Shown: positions 7,696 through 16,283 of the stretch, piece by piece
Position numbering within the stretch: the first letter of the stretch is position 1
Layout: each line of letters opens with the position of its first letter
DNA from: Treponema maltophilum ATCC 51939
GTDB taxonomy: Bacteria; Spirochaetota; Spirochaetia; Treponematales; Treponemataceae
Reading direction: 5' to 3'
Assembly (NCBI RefSeq): GCF_000413055.1
Contig: NZ_KE332518.1
Span: 745,583 to 809,582 of the forward strand
Length of the DNA: 64,000 bases
Notes under the pieces: generated by a model
Seen by the model: only the letters and a program-made list of their open reading frames with translations
Told to the model about the DNA's origin: nothing
Database searches by the model: none
Program-made: the position numbers and the translations under genes

Positions 7696-9381
7696 ATGGC
7701 AGTAAATCAAAGACGCCGTTTTATCGATGAATCGGACCGCACGGAAGGATTTGAACCGTCCGAAAGCGACGTTCAAAGTTCATTCGGCTTTGAAGGCTCA
7801 AGCGAGCCCGCACCCGAAAGCGCTCATAGCGAAGACGAAGGCGCTTCCGGCGATTTTACCGAAGAGGGAAGAGAAAAACGGGTAGTCGTTCGTCCGAAAG
7901 CCAAACGAACGGCCGTGCGCTCGAAAACGGCTGTCCGCACAACCGGAGCGGGACGGAGAAGCCCCGTATCCGAAAACGCCGCTTTTTCTTCGCGCAGCGA
8001 AGAGTCTTTTTCCGATGCGGCGAACCAAAGCGCGCATAACGGTACGCTCATTCAGCAAAACGGACAAAGCTTTGACGCCGAAAACGATGCGCAAAGCCGC
8101 GATGCAAAACCGCGCCTTTTGATAAACGATTTAACCAAAATGAGTATGCCCGGACTTCGCGACCTTGCCGCCCAATACGGCATTCCGCGCGACGATTTGG
8201 CTCCGATGAAAAAGCAGGAATTGATTTTCGTCATTCTTAAATCGCATACCGAACACGGCGGCATTATTTTCGCTTCGGGCGCTTTGGAAATTCTGCCCGA
8301 CGGATACGGCTTTTTGCGTTCGCCGCAAAACAGCTATTTGTCCGGCCCGGACGACATATACATTTCGCCCAGCCAAATCCGCCTGTTCAACTTAAAAACC
8401 GGCGACACCGTCTACGGGCAAATCCGCTCGCCGAAAGAGGGCGAACGCTTTTTTGCCCTGCTGCGCATCGAAACGGTCAACGACGACGAAACCCGCGCGG
8501 CGCAAACGCGTATTCCGTTCGAAAACCTTACGCCGCTTCATCCGGACGAAAAGCTCAATCTGGAAACCAAACCCGAAGAGTTTTCGACGCGCATAATCAA
8601 TTTGTTTTCGCCCATCGGAAAGGGGCAGCGCGCGCTTATCGTTGCACCGCCGAAAGCCGGTAAAACCATTTTAATGCAAAAAATCGCAAACGCGATTACG
8701 ACGAACCATCCGGAAGTCTACCTTATCGTGCTGCTCATAGACGAGCGCCCGGAAGAAGTTACCGAAATGGAACGCTCGATTCACGCCGAAGTTATTTCGT
8801 CGACCTTCGACGAGCCGGCTACCCGCCACGTGCAGGTTGCCGAAATGGTGCTGGAAAAAGCGAAGCGTTTGGTCGAGCATAAGCGCGACGTGGTCATCTT
8901 TTTGGATTCGATAACGCGTCTTGCGCGCGCATATAACCAAACCGTTCCCACTTCCGGCAAAGTGCTTTCCGGCGGTGTGGATTCGAACGCGCTGCACAAG
9001 CCCAAGCGCTTTTTCGGTGCGGCGCGCAACGTTGAAGAAGGCGGCAGCCTTACGATTATTTCCACCGCCCTTATCGAAACGGGAAGCCGCATGGACGAAG
9101 TTATCTTCGAAGAGTTTAAAGGCACGGGCAATATGGAAATCAACCTCGACCGCAAACTTGCCGACCGCCGCATTTTCCCGGCCATCAATATTAAAAAATC
9201 CAGTACCCGCAAAGAAGAATTGCTGCTTACCGAAGAAGAACTGCAAAAGATTTGGGTACTGCGCAAGGTTATCAATCCAATGGATGACGCCGAAATTATG
9301 GAATTACTGCTTGACAGAATGCGCAAAACCAAGAATAATGAAGCGTTCCTGCGCTCGATGAACACGGCCGAGTCGTTTTAA
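7696..9381 (+). CDS. rho: Transcription termination factor Rho with long disordered N-terminal extension
   Basis: Hexameric RNA/DNA helicase that terminates transcription. 561 aa, against about 420 in E. coli. Residues 1-135 are a low-complexity Ser/Glu/Arg-rich extension. Then come the Rho N-domain ([19 protein letters not shown]), the cold-shock RNA-binding domain ([17 protein letters not shown]), the RecA-type ATPase with Walker A APPKAGKT (about 317-324), [11 protein letters not shown], Walker B ([17 protein letters not shown]), the Q-loop/R-loop segment and the C-terminal [17 protein letters not shown]. It has its own promoter. rpmE follows 44 bases downstream and is probably cotranscribed. 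Confidence 0.96.
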   Translation: MAVNQRRRFIDESDRTEGFEPSESDVQSSFGFEGSSEPAPESAHSEDEGASGDFTEEGREKRVVVRPKAKRTAVRSKTAVRTTGAGRRSPVSENAAFSSRSEESFSDAANQSAHNGTLIQQNGQSFDAENDAQSRDAKPRLLINDLTKMSMPGLRDLAAQYGIPRDDLAPMKKQELIFVILKSHTEHGGIIFASGALEILPDGYGFLRSPQNSYLSGPDDIYISPSQIRLFNLKTGDTVYGQIRSPKEGERFFALLRIETVNDDETRAAQTRIPFENLTPLHPDEKLNLETKPEEFSTRIINLFSPIGKGQRALIVAPPKAGKTILMQKIANAITTNHPEVYLIVLLIDERPEEVTEMERSIHAEVISSTFDEPATRHVQVAEMVLEKAKRLVEHKRDVVIFLDSITRLARAYNQTVPTSGKVLSGGVDSNALHKPKRFFGAARNVEEGGSLTIISTALIETGSRMDEVIFEEFKGTGNMEINLDRKLADRRIFPAINIKKSSTRKEELLLTEEELQKIWVLRKVINPMDDAEIMELLLDRMRKTKNNEAFLRSMNTAESF

Positions 9382-9425
9382 AATCGGCGCCGAAAAGTTT
9401 AATATTTATTAGGAGTAAATATATT

Positions 9426-9641
9426 ATGAAAAAAGATTTGCACCCCGCTTACGAGCTGACAAAGATTACCTGCGCGTGCGGTAATGTTATCGAAACCCGT
9501 TCAACCGTTAAAGATATCAACGTTGAAATTTGCTCGGCGTGCCACCCGTTTTTTACCGGTAAACAAAAGCTGGTAGACACCGCCGGACGCATCGAACGCT
9601 TTAACAAGCGCTTTAACATTAAACCGACGGGCGCTCAATAA
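9426..9641 (+). CDS. rpmE: 50S ribosomal protein L31, zinc-binding type
   Basis: 71 aa. Cysteines in CACG (residues 16 and 18) and CSACH (37 and 40) form the zinc site of the C+ form of L31, which spans the ribosomal subunits. [20 protein letters not shown] is the family signature. The ribosome-binding site AGGAG lies before ATG 9426. It follows rho, as in T. pallidum. The last 23 bases overlap the end of epmA on the other strand. Confidence 0.95.
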   Translation: MKKDLHPAYELTKITCACGNVIETRSTVKDINVEICSACHPFFTGKQKLVDTAGRIERFNKRFNIKPTGAQ

Positions 9642-10683
9642 TCGAAAACGGGAGCACCGGCTCTATGCTTTTTCGTCCGCTTAAAAGCGCGATAAGCCGG
9701 TCGGCTCCCATCGCAACGCCCGAACACGGCGGAAACGAGCGGAACAGTTCCCAATACGAAGTATCCGTTTTATGCACGACCAGTGCATTTTTTTCTTTTA
9801 AACGCCGCTCGCTTTCAAAATAGGCGCGTACTTTTTCGGCGTCCGTTTCTTCCGTATAGCAATTTGCAAGTTCGATGCCGCACGCATACAGTTCCCAGCG
9901 CTCTTTCCACAGAGGTTTATCGTTTTCCGTTCCGGGAACGTCTTTTGCAAGGCAGGGAACGAATGCCGGATAATCGGTAAGAAAAACCGGTTTGTCCTGC
10001 GGGAGCGCCGGTTCAACCGCCTGTACGAAAATCAATTCATATAAATCGTCTATAGGCCACGATTCAAAAAGGGAAGCGGCGCTTTCGGCAATGCCCAAAC
10101 GCCGCGCTTGGCGCGCAAGTTTTTCAGCGCTCGCACATTCGCTTAAACGGAAGCCCGCGTAGCGTTCAAAGGCATCGTCCATCCTTAAGCGTATAAAGGG
10201 AGGCCGTAAAAAATCCCACGGGTCTTTGGTAAATGGATCGGCGCTGCGGTTTTCCGGATCGCTGCCGACATTTTTTCCCGGCGGCGGGAGCAAAAAATCG
10301 AAGAGGTCTTCGGTTATGCGCATGGAAGTGCGGTAATCGGCGTTCATCGTATAATATTCGAGCATCGTAAATTCGGGGCTGTGAATGCGGCCGCAGGATT
10401 CGGCATTGCGGTAGCATTTTGAAATTTGGAAAACGTCGGTTTTATGGCGCGCGATAATTTTTTTTATGTAAATTTCGGGCGAAGGTACCAAATACAGTTC
10501 GGTTGTCTGCGCGCCGTTTGTACGGGGCGCCGTGTAATCGGTTTTAAAAACTTCAAGACAGGTTTCCGGTATAAGATCCGCGCTTAAAGCCGGCGTGTCG
10601 AGTTCAAGATAGCCGCGGTCGATAAAAAAGCGCCGTAAGCTTTGCAGCGTACGGGCGCGGAAGCGCAACAGTTCCAAATCCAT
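9619..10683 (-). CDS. epmA: EF-P lysine lysyltransferase-like protein (EpmA/GenX, LysRS paralogue)
   Basis: 354 aa, a class II aminoacyl-tRNA synthetase catalytic core without the N-terminal anticodon-binding domain. Family EpmA attaches (R)-beta-lysine to elongation factor P. Motif 2 is [20 protein letters not shown] and motif 3 is [13 protein letters not shown]; the N-terminus [20 protein letters not shown] matches the start of these catalytic cores. ATG 10683 is chosen because this core begins there and the -10 box TATAGT ends exactly 6 bases upstream; no Shine-Dalgarno is present. The EpmB aminomutase and efp are not in the window, so the true substrate (alpha- or beta-lysine) is open. 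Divergent from ttcA with 46 bases between starts. Confidence 0.8.
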   Translation of the reverse strand: MDLELLRFRARTLQSLRRFFIDRGYLELDTPALSADLIPETCLEVFKTDYTAPRTNGAQTTELYLVPSPEIYIKKIIARHKTDVFQISKCYRNAESCGRIHSPEFTMLEYYTMNADYRTSMRITEDLFDFLLPPPGKNVGSDPENRSADPFTKDPWDFLRPPFIRLRMDDAFERYAGFRLSECASAEKLARQARRLGIAESAASLFESWPIDDLYELIFVQAVEPALPQDKPVFLTDYPAFVPCLAKDVPGTENDKPLWKERWELYACGIELANCYTEETDAEKVRAYFESERRLKEKNALVVHKTDTSYWELFRSFPPCSGVAMGADRLIALLSGRKSIEPVLPFSIIERPSV

Positions 10684-10689
10684 GGGTAC

Positions 10690-10695
10690 ACTATA
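10690..10695 (-). promoter_or_regulatory. -10 box of epmA, predicted leaderless
   Basis: TATAGT on the minus strand ends 6 nt before ATG 10683. The -35 region is weak (ACCACA at 16 nt spacing). Transcription would begin at the start codon. Confidence 0.4.
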
Positions 10696-10729
10696 CCATT
10701 TAAGCGTTTTTTGTGGTAGCATACCGAAT

Positions 10730-11437
10730 ATGGGGCAGCCTAAATTATTCAGCATAATCGACAAAGCCGTATACGACTATAAATTGATTGAAAACAATGA
10801 CCGCATTCTCGTCGGATTTTCGGGCGGAAAAGATTCGGCCGCGCTGACCGAATATTTTGCGTACCGCAAGCGGCAGGGACGCGAAAACTTCGATTTTTGC
10901 GCTTTGCACGTGGAAAGCGGCATCGGTTCTTCCGTCTTTCCCGAACTGCGTTCTTTGTTGCGCTCGTGGAATACGGAATTGGTTTCGCTGAATGCCGACG
11001 TTCTGGCGCGTTTAAAGCCGGGAAAAACGATGAATTGCTGGTGGTGTTCGACGCAAAGGCGCACCGAATTGAACAATTATGCGATGGAACACGGATACAA
11101 CAAAATCGCGCTCGGCCACCATTTGGACGATATTTTGGAAACGCTTTTAATGAACGCTTTGTACAAGGGCGAACTTTCAACTATGCCGCCGCGGTTAAAA
11201 TACGACAAATATCCGGTAACGATTATACGGCCGCTGTGTTTTGCCGACGAGCAGACAATTATCGATCATGCGCGCCGTTCCGGTTATAAAAGCATTACCT
11301 GCACCTGCGATTACCAAAACAATTCCGCGAGAAAAGAAGCGCGCAAAAAACTTGAAGCGTTAACCGGCTCCGATACGGCGCAAAAAAGAAAACTGTTCGA
11401 ATCGCTTAAAAATATCAAAAGCGAATATTTACCCTAA
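10730..11437 (+). CDS. ttcA: tRNA 2-thiocytidine synthetase, TtcA family
   Basis: 235 aa, a PP-loop ATPase that in the family thiolates C32 of certain tRNAs using an Fe-S cluster. Seen are the PP-loop SGGKDS, the CxxC site in MNCWWCSTQRR, GHHLDDILETLLMNALYKG, and the late CTCDYQNN segment. The start ATG 10730 is the first Met before the conserved QPKLFSIIDKAVYDYKLI. It has no clear Shine-Dalgarno; a possible -10 (TAGCAT) ends 7 bases upstream. A more distant PP-loop tRNA enzyme remains possible, but the family motifs favour TtcA. The 3' end borders a 481-bp gap filled by a repeat element. Confidence 0.82.
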   Translation: MGQPKLFSIIDKAVYDYKLIENNDRILVGFSGGKDSAALTEYFAYRKRQGRENFDFCALHVESGIGSSVFPELRSLLRSWNTELVSLNADVLARLKPGKTMNCWWCSTQRRTELNNYAMEHGYNKIALGHHLDDILETLLMNALYKGELSTMPPRLKYDKYPVTIIRPLCFADEQTIIDHARRSGYKSITCTCDYQNNSARKEARKKLEALTGSDTAQKRKLFESLKNIKSEYLP

Positions 11438-11598
11438 ACGGTACCGGGCGATTGTCAAAAAACGCAGTTTTCGGCAAAATCTCGCTATGAAAATCCAATC
11501 CTCTTCTCGAAAGCAGCCTTCTGCCCCTACATGGCAGGGAGCCGGTATGATGTGAAATTAATTAAAGCTGTGTACGGGCAAGACCCTGACCGCGAGGT

Positions 11599-11633
11599 GA
11601 GAAAGAATTGTACATCCTGTACAATTCTTTCTC
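11599..11633. repeat. Perfect 16-bp hairpin
   Basis: GAGAAAGAATTGTACA at 11599-11614, 3-nt loop, exact complement at 11618-11633. First of four hairpins in the nested insert. Confidence 0.8.
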
Positions 11634-11634
11634 C

Positions 11635-11657
11635 GAGTTTATGCGATGCATAAACTC
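11635..11657. repeat. Perfect 10-bp hairpin
   Basis: GAGTTTATGC, 3-nt loop, GCATAAACTC. Starts one base after the previous hairpin ends. Confidence 0.8.
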
Positions 11658-11760
11658 ACATATTTAAAGCTCGTCCAACATCCATGTCGGTACAATCCCG
11701 CCGCAGGATAAGATATGGGTGATTTAGTTCCGCCAGGACGCTGGACAAGTTGTATGTGTG

Positions 11761-11788
11761 CGAGTTTTAGGCTTGTGCCTAAAACTCG
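11761..11788. repeat. Perfect 12-bp hairpin
   Basis: CGAGTTTTAGGC, loop TTGT, GCCTAAAACTCG. It shares the CGAGTTTT arm start with the hairpin at 20608-20628. Confidence 0.8.
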
Positions 11789-11790
11789 AA

Positions 11791-11821
11791 TTCAAAACCG
11801 AACAGGAGGTTCGGTTTTGAA
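11791..11821. repeat. Perfect 13-bp hairpin
   Basis: TTCAAAACCGAAC, loop AGGAG, GTTCGGTTTTGAA. Two bases after the previous hairpin. Confidence 0.8.
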
Positions 11822-11918
11822 ACGTGATTTTACCCCAAAAGCGTAACCGCGACGCATGCGGGCAGAGGGCTTGCTGTACTCATTTTTTTTGATTTCCGCT
11901 CATACCGAATCCCTTCCC

Positions 11919-13370
11919 CTAGTGCAGTCTGGCTTGAATAAAGTGCAGTTTTAAATCTTTAAGCTTTTCGCTTATCGATACCTTGTAAATGTGCGGATTC
12001 AAAATGCGAAGATAGGTCGCATCGAGTTTGGCGAGCTGTTCGTTCATCGTCGTGCGGCTTTTTAAAAGTCGTGTTTTTTCGTCTTCGGCTTGAAAAACGG
12101 GCTTTCCGTTTTCGATGCGTTTTATAAGAAGCGGTTCCGCCGCCGCGGGCGCAAAGCTGAAGCTGCGGTAATCGATCGCCGGATGGTAAAAGCGTTTTTC
12201 AAGTCCCGCTTCGATTTTTTCGTCTTCAAGGGCGACGATGTCGGCCTTCATCATGCCGTCTTCGTCGTAGAGGCGCCACACGTTTTTTACGCCCGGATCG
12301 GTGGTTTTTTGCGGATTGTCCGAAAATTTCATTGCGGGAATGAAGTCTCCGTCGAGGCGGCCTTTACGGGCGGCAAGTTTATACACGCCCGTAAACGATG
12401 AATCGCTGCCGCCGGTTACCATGTGCGTACCGACGCCCCACGCGTTTATCGGTGCGCCGGATGCGACAAGGGTTTCTATAATTTCTTCGGTCAGTTCGTT
12501 CGACACGGTAATAAATGCGTCGGGAAAGCCCGCTTCATCGAGGATTTTGCGCACTTCGACGGACAAATATTGAATGTCGCCCGAATCGAGTCTGACGCCG
12601 AATTTATGTCCCTGTGCCGCCAATTTTTTTCCGGCTTTAATCGCATTGTGTATGCCCGACTTTAGGGTATCGTAGGTATCCAAAAGAAAAACGGAGGTTT
12701 CCGGATACAACTCGGCGTATGCTTCGAAGGCTTCAAGTTCGCTCGGAAACGACATAATCCACGAATGCGCCATCGTTCCCGAAACGGGAATGCCGAAGCG
12801 CATACCGGCGAGGGTATTGCTCGTGCTCGACGCGCCGCCGATGTAAGCCGCGCGCGAAGCGCTCATCGCTCCGTCGCACCCTTGGGCGCGGCGCAAACCG
12901 AATTCCATAACGGAACCTTTTTTTGACGCGAGCCACACGCGCGCGCTTTTTGTTGCGATAAGGCTTTGAAAATTGATTGTATTTAAAATAAGCCCTTCGA
13001 TAATCTGCGCGTCGATAAGGTTTGCGTGGATCCGTACAAGCGGCTCGCCGGGAAAGACGAGGGAACCTTCTTTCATCGCGTATAAATCGCCGCTGAAGCG
13101 GAAGGTTTTTAAATAATCCAAAAAGTCTTTTTCAAAAACGCCGGTCGAATCCAAATAGGCGATATCGGCTTCGGAAAACGAAAAGGAAGTCAGTTCGTCT
13201 ATGAGCGTTTCGATTCCGGCAAAAACGGAAAACCCGCCGCCGAAAGGCTGCCGGCGGAAAAACATATCGAATACGGCGGGGTAATTCATGTTGTGCTTCC
13301 GATAGCCTTGCGCCATCGTCAATTCGTAAAAATCGGTAAATAAAGCCGACGTGTGTCCGCGCGCGTTCAT
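11919..13370 (-). CDS. pncB: Nicotinate phosphoribosyltransferase
   Basis: 483 aa. Converts nicotinate and PRPP to nicotinate mononucleotide for NAD salvage. Family features include the N-terminal SALFTDFYELTMAQGYRKH, FRRQPFGGGFSVFAG, EGLILNTINFQS, the GLRRAQGCDGAMSASRAAYIGGA loop region, FGVRLDSGDIQYLS and GVGTHMVTGG. The length fits the long (Gram-positive/archaeal-type) NAPRTase class. GGGAGG lies 8 bases before ATG 13370. It is 15 bases downstream of the flavin-reductase-like gene, so the pair is likely an operon. The stop codon coincides with the right end of the 11533-11919 repeat. Confidence 0.92.
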   Translation of the reverse strand: MNARGHTSALFTDFYELTMAQGYRKHNMNYPAVFDMFFRRQPFGGGFSVFAGIETLIDELTSFSFSEADIAYLDSTGVFEKDFLDYLKTFRFSGDLYAMKEGSLVFPGEPLVRIHANLIDAQIIEGLILNTINFQSLIATKSARVWLASKKGSVMEFGLRRAQGCDGAMSASRAAYIGGASSTSNTLAGMRFGIPVSGTMAHSWIMSFPSELEAFEAYAELYPETSVFLLDTYDTLKSGIHNAIKAGKKLAAQGHKFGVRLDSGDIQYLSVEVRKILDEAGFPDAFITVSNELTEEIIETLVASGAPINAWGVGTHMVTGGSDSSFTGVYKLAARKGRLDGDFIPAMKFSDNPQKTTDPGVKNVWRLYDEDGMMKADIVALEDEKIEAGLEKRFYHPAIDYRSFSFAPAAAEPLLIKRIENGKPVFQAEDEKTRLLKSRTTMNEQLAKLDATYLRILNPHIYKVSISEKLKDLKLHFIQARLH

Positions 13371-13385
13371 TTTATGCCTCCCGCC

Positions 13386-13907
13386 TTATTTTTTTACCCA
13401 CGCGTCGAGGATTTCGCACACGTACATGCGGTGAAAATCGCGGCCGGGGTAACATTCGTTCAGCACGTCCGTACGTATAAACGATTTTTCGTTAAGGAAT
13501 TCGGAGTAGAGTTTTTCGCATTCCAAAATAATGCGTGCTTCTTTGAATGCGACCGAACCGCACGGCGTTTCAAAGGGCGTTAAACCGGTTTGTTCGGCTT
13601 TGTCGTAATCGCGGCCGGATTTTGTGCCGCAAAATTGCAGCGCTTTGCGGTACTCTTCGCCGAAAAACGACAGCGTCAGATTTTTATGTTTTTCGGTAAA
13701 CTCAAAGGTATGGCGCTGCGGACGCACAAATACAAAGGCGACGTTTTTGTTCCACAAATGCCCCAAGCCCCCCCAGCTTGCCGTCATCGTGTTCCACGAG
13801 CGCTTGCCCTCGGTGTTTCCGGCGGTTACGAGCATCCATTGCCTTCCGATAAGGTCGGCCGCATTTTCGTGCAGCACAGCGGGATTTATGCGTGTAAAGT
13901 CTTTCAT
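13386..13907 (-). CDS. Flavin reductase-like (flavoredoxin) domain protein
   Basis: 173 aa. The start FTRINPAVLHENAADLIGRQ followed by WMLVTAG, the NTMTASWGGLG motif, and FVRPQRHTFEF then LSFFGEEYRKAL match the FMN-binding flavin reductase-like family. Members reduce or bind FMN and act as electron carriers in anaerobes. ATG 13907 fits the usual family N-terminus; ATG 13928 would add seven residues, and neither has a strong ribosome-binding site. It lies directly upstream of pncB on the same strand; a shared redox/NAD theme is plausible but is inference. It diverges from the chemoreceptor gene. Confidence 0.8.
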   Translation of the reverse strand: MKDFTRINPAVLHENAADLIGRQWMLVTAGNTEGKRSWNTMTASWGGLGHLWNKNVAFVFVRPQRHTFEFTEKHKNLTLSFFGEEYRKALQFCGTKSGRDYDKAEQTGLTPFETPCGSVAFKEARIILECEKLYSEFLNEKSFIRTDVLNECYPGRDFHRMYVCEILDAWVKK

Positions 13908-13989
13908 AACCGAAAGTGTAGCGCTCATCCCGCGATTGGTCAAGGCTTGATTTTTCCGCTTGCCGAACAGTCCGCTTTTATATATACTT

Positions 13990-14018
13990 TTGTCAATAAT
14001 ATCCATAAAGATTATTAT
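13990..14018 (+). promoter_or_regulatory. Sigma70-type promoter of the chemoreceptor gene
   Basis: TTGTCA at 13990-13995, a 17-nt spacer, TATTAT at 14013-14018, then GGAGG at 14033-14037 and ATG 14047. The promoter and ribosome-binding site look intact although the coding region is interrupted. Confidence 0.65.
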
Positions 14019-14046
14019 CTTTAAAGAGAAGCGGAGGCTGCGTTTT

Positions 14047-16218
14047 ATGACAACAATCAAGATAAATGATGCGAAAGAGGGCAGGGTAGGCTTTTTTTCT
14101 TCGATACGGACAAAGATGATTTTTGCGGTAATGCTTACCGTAAGCGTTCTTGTCGTGTGAGCTTGTCTTATCGTCGGTTCGCAGATGAACAGAATAAATA
14201 CCGAACAATTCCACCGGTTTATGGAGCAGCAACTTTCGGTTGTTGCGCAAACCGTGCGCAGCGTTATCCAAAACGCCGAACACGCGGTCGGTTCTCTTGC
14301 CGACCATCCGCTTATAAAAGGCGCCGACGACACGCTCCATGATTATTCCGAAGAAACAAAAGCGGTTCTTATAAAGGACACGAGAAAAAGCAAAACCGAA
14401 CGCGATTTGGTCGAATTGTTTACGCGTATAGAAAAAAATTATCCCGAATTTGCCGAAGTATACTTGGGAACAAAGTGGGGCGGCTACGCAACTTCGTCGC
14501 AAGGTTCCATGCAGGCCGGCTACGATCCGCGCAAACGATCGTGGTATCGGCAAGCCTTTGAAGCCGGCGGCAAAACGATTATGGCAAGCGCCTATCAATC
14601 CACCATAGGTGAACCGGTTATCTGTGTGTCAAAAAAAATCGTTTCCGATAACGGGGACGATGTCGGCTGCATGAGCATTGAGGTGAGCCTTAGCGATTTA
14701 ACCGATTTTATTTCGAACATATCGCTCGGCAAAACCGGCTACGTTATGCTCGTGCAGGGCGACGGCACTGTTTTGGCCGACCCGAAGCACGCGGACCTGA
14801 ATTTTAAAACGCTTGCCGAAAGCGGTATCGGCGCTTTTGCGCGTTTTGCCGACGCGGGCGACGGTCCTATGACAGCCGAATTCGACGGCAAAAAATGGGA
14901 TGCGCATGTTTATTCGATGAAAGACGTCGGCTGGAAAATTATCGCGTGCATAGAACGCGCGGAAATATCGGATTCGGTGTACGGCTTTATACGCAATATC
15001 GCCTTTGTCGGTGCCGGCATGTGCGTTATCTTTTTTGTGCTGCTGCTTGTTTTGTCGGGCCGGCTGCTGGCTTTTTTTGATAAACTGCACGGAATTTTTT
15101 CGAAAATCGCGTCGGGCGACATTACCGGCAGGGTTGCCTACAAGGGTAAGGACGAAATCGGCAGTCTTATTCGATATTTCAATCAAACCATGGACAACAT
15201 GGCGCTTATGTTTGCTTCGTTGCGGCGGGAATCCGAAACGATGAAAGAAATCGGCGAAACCTTATCCGCCGACATGGCGGAAAGCGCAAGCGCCGTACAT
15301 GAAATTACCGCGAATATCGAAGGCGTAAAACAGCAGGCGCAAACGCAGGCTGCAAGCGTTACCGAAACCGCGTCCACAATCGATTCCATTTTGCGCGTTA
15401 TTCAAAGCGTGAATGCGAGCATCGAAGCGCAGGCAAAATGTGTGGAATCTTCTTCGGCGGCGGTCGAAGAAATGATTGCGAACATCGATTCGATAGGAAA
15501 GGTATTTGAAGAAAACAATAAAACCATTCAGGATTTATACAAACAATCGGTAAACGGCAAAGAAGGCGCGGCAAAGGCGAACGAAATCGTTTCGAAGGTT
15601 GCCGAACAGTCGGGCCTGCTTATGGAAGCGAGTCAGGTGATTCAAAATATTGCAAGCCAAACGAACCTGCTTGCAATGAACGCCGCGATCGAAGCCGCCC
15701 ATGCGGGCGAAGCGGGCAAGGGCTTTGCCGTTGTTGCCGACGAAATCCGCAAACTTGCCGAAGAATCGAACACGCAGGGAAAACACATCGGTACGGTTTT
15801 AAATGAAACGGCCGAGGTTATCGGACTGCTTACCGAATCGGGGCAAGCCGCCGAACAGGCCTTTAACGGCGTCTACGGTTTGGCCGAACGCGTCGCGTCT
15901 CAAGAGCAGGCCGTCGTGCAGGCGATGCACGAACAGCAAAAAGCCGGTGCGGACGTGCTGCGCGCCATGCAGGAAATAAGCGAAATCACGATGACCGTAA
16001 AATCCGGTTCGTCCGAAATAGTCGGCGGCGGAACCGAAATATCCAAAGAAATGGCACGCTTGGGAGATTTAACCCGCGTTATAACCGACAGCATGAACGA
16101 AATGGCGCTCGGTGCCGTTCAAATAAACAATGCGGTGCAGGAAGTCAACGAAGCTACTCAACGAAACAGAGGCAGCATAGAAACGCTTGTCGGCGAAATT
16201 GCAAAATTTAAAGCATAA
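14047..16218 (+). pseudogene. Methyl-accepting chemotaxis protein with in-frame TGA in the first membrane segment
   Basis: 724 codons in one frame from ATG 14047 (GGAGG 9 bases upstream), broken only by TGA at 14158-14160. Upstream part: KINDAKEGRVGFFSSIRTKM, then the hydrophobic MIFAVMLTVSVLVV; the stop; then ACLIVGSQM completing TM1. The rest is a full receptor: Cache-like periplasmic sensor (about residues 45-310), TM2 ([20 protein letters not shown]), HAMP, and the signalling hairpin [20 protein letters not shown]. Restart at ATG 14185 would lack TM1 and has no ribosome-binding site, so the product would be mis-inserted. Readthrough, reassignment or a sequencing error cannot be excluded. 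Downstream codons show no further decay, so any inactivation is recent. Confidence 0.75.
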
Positions 16219-16221
16219 AAG

Positions 16222-16250
16222 TTGTTTTTTTGCCGATTTTCGGTTATAGT
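16222..16250 (+). promoter_or_regulatory. Sigma70-type promoter of the 16284 lipoprotein gene
   Basis: TTGTTT at 16222-16227, 17-nt spacer, TATAGT at 16245-16250, just after the chemoreceptor stop. Confidence 0.6.
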
Positions 16251-16283
16251 ATTAAAGAGGATATTGCAATACGGAGGGTAATC

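Larger units (their letters stand above)
11533..11919. repeat. MITE-like inverted-repeat element, long form with nested hairpin insert
   Basis: The left end at 11533 (AGGGAGCCGGTATGATGTGA) and right end at 11892-11919 (reverse complement AGGGATTCGGTATGAGCGGA) are inverted repeats and match the ends of the 7469-7576 element. Relative to that short form, 11581-11859 is extra and is bounded by GGGCA direct repeats at 11576-11580 and 11860-11864. The right end reaches the stop codon of the next gene. The region 11438-11532 before it shows nothing recognisable. No ORF of note lies inside. Confidence 0.6.

Noticed and set aside
8671-9365. Antisense ORFs of 190 aa under rho
   Set aside because: They lie opposite the most conserved part of Rho; composition and lack of ribosome-binding sites mark them as shadows.
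11581-11859. tRNA or ribozyme gene in the hairpin insert
   Set aside because: The stems are simple perfect hairpins without a cloverleaf, CCA end or conserved core.
14158-14160. TGA as a selenocysteine or reassigned codon in the chemoreceptor
   Set aside because: No hairpin resembling a SECIS element follows, a Sec in a membrane segment is implausible, and other genes here end normally in TGA (lnt/HU, namZ, vapB overlaps).
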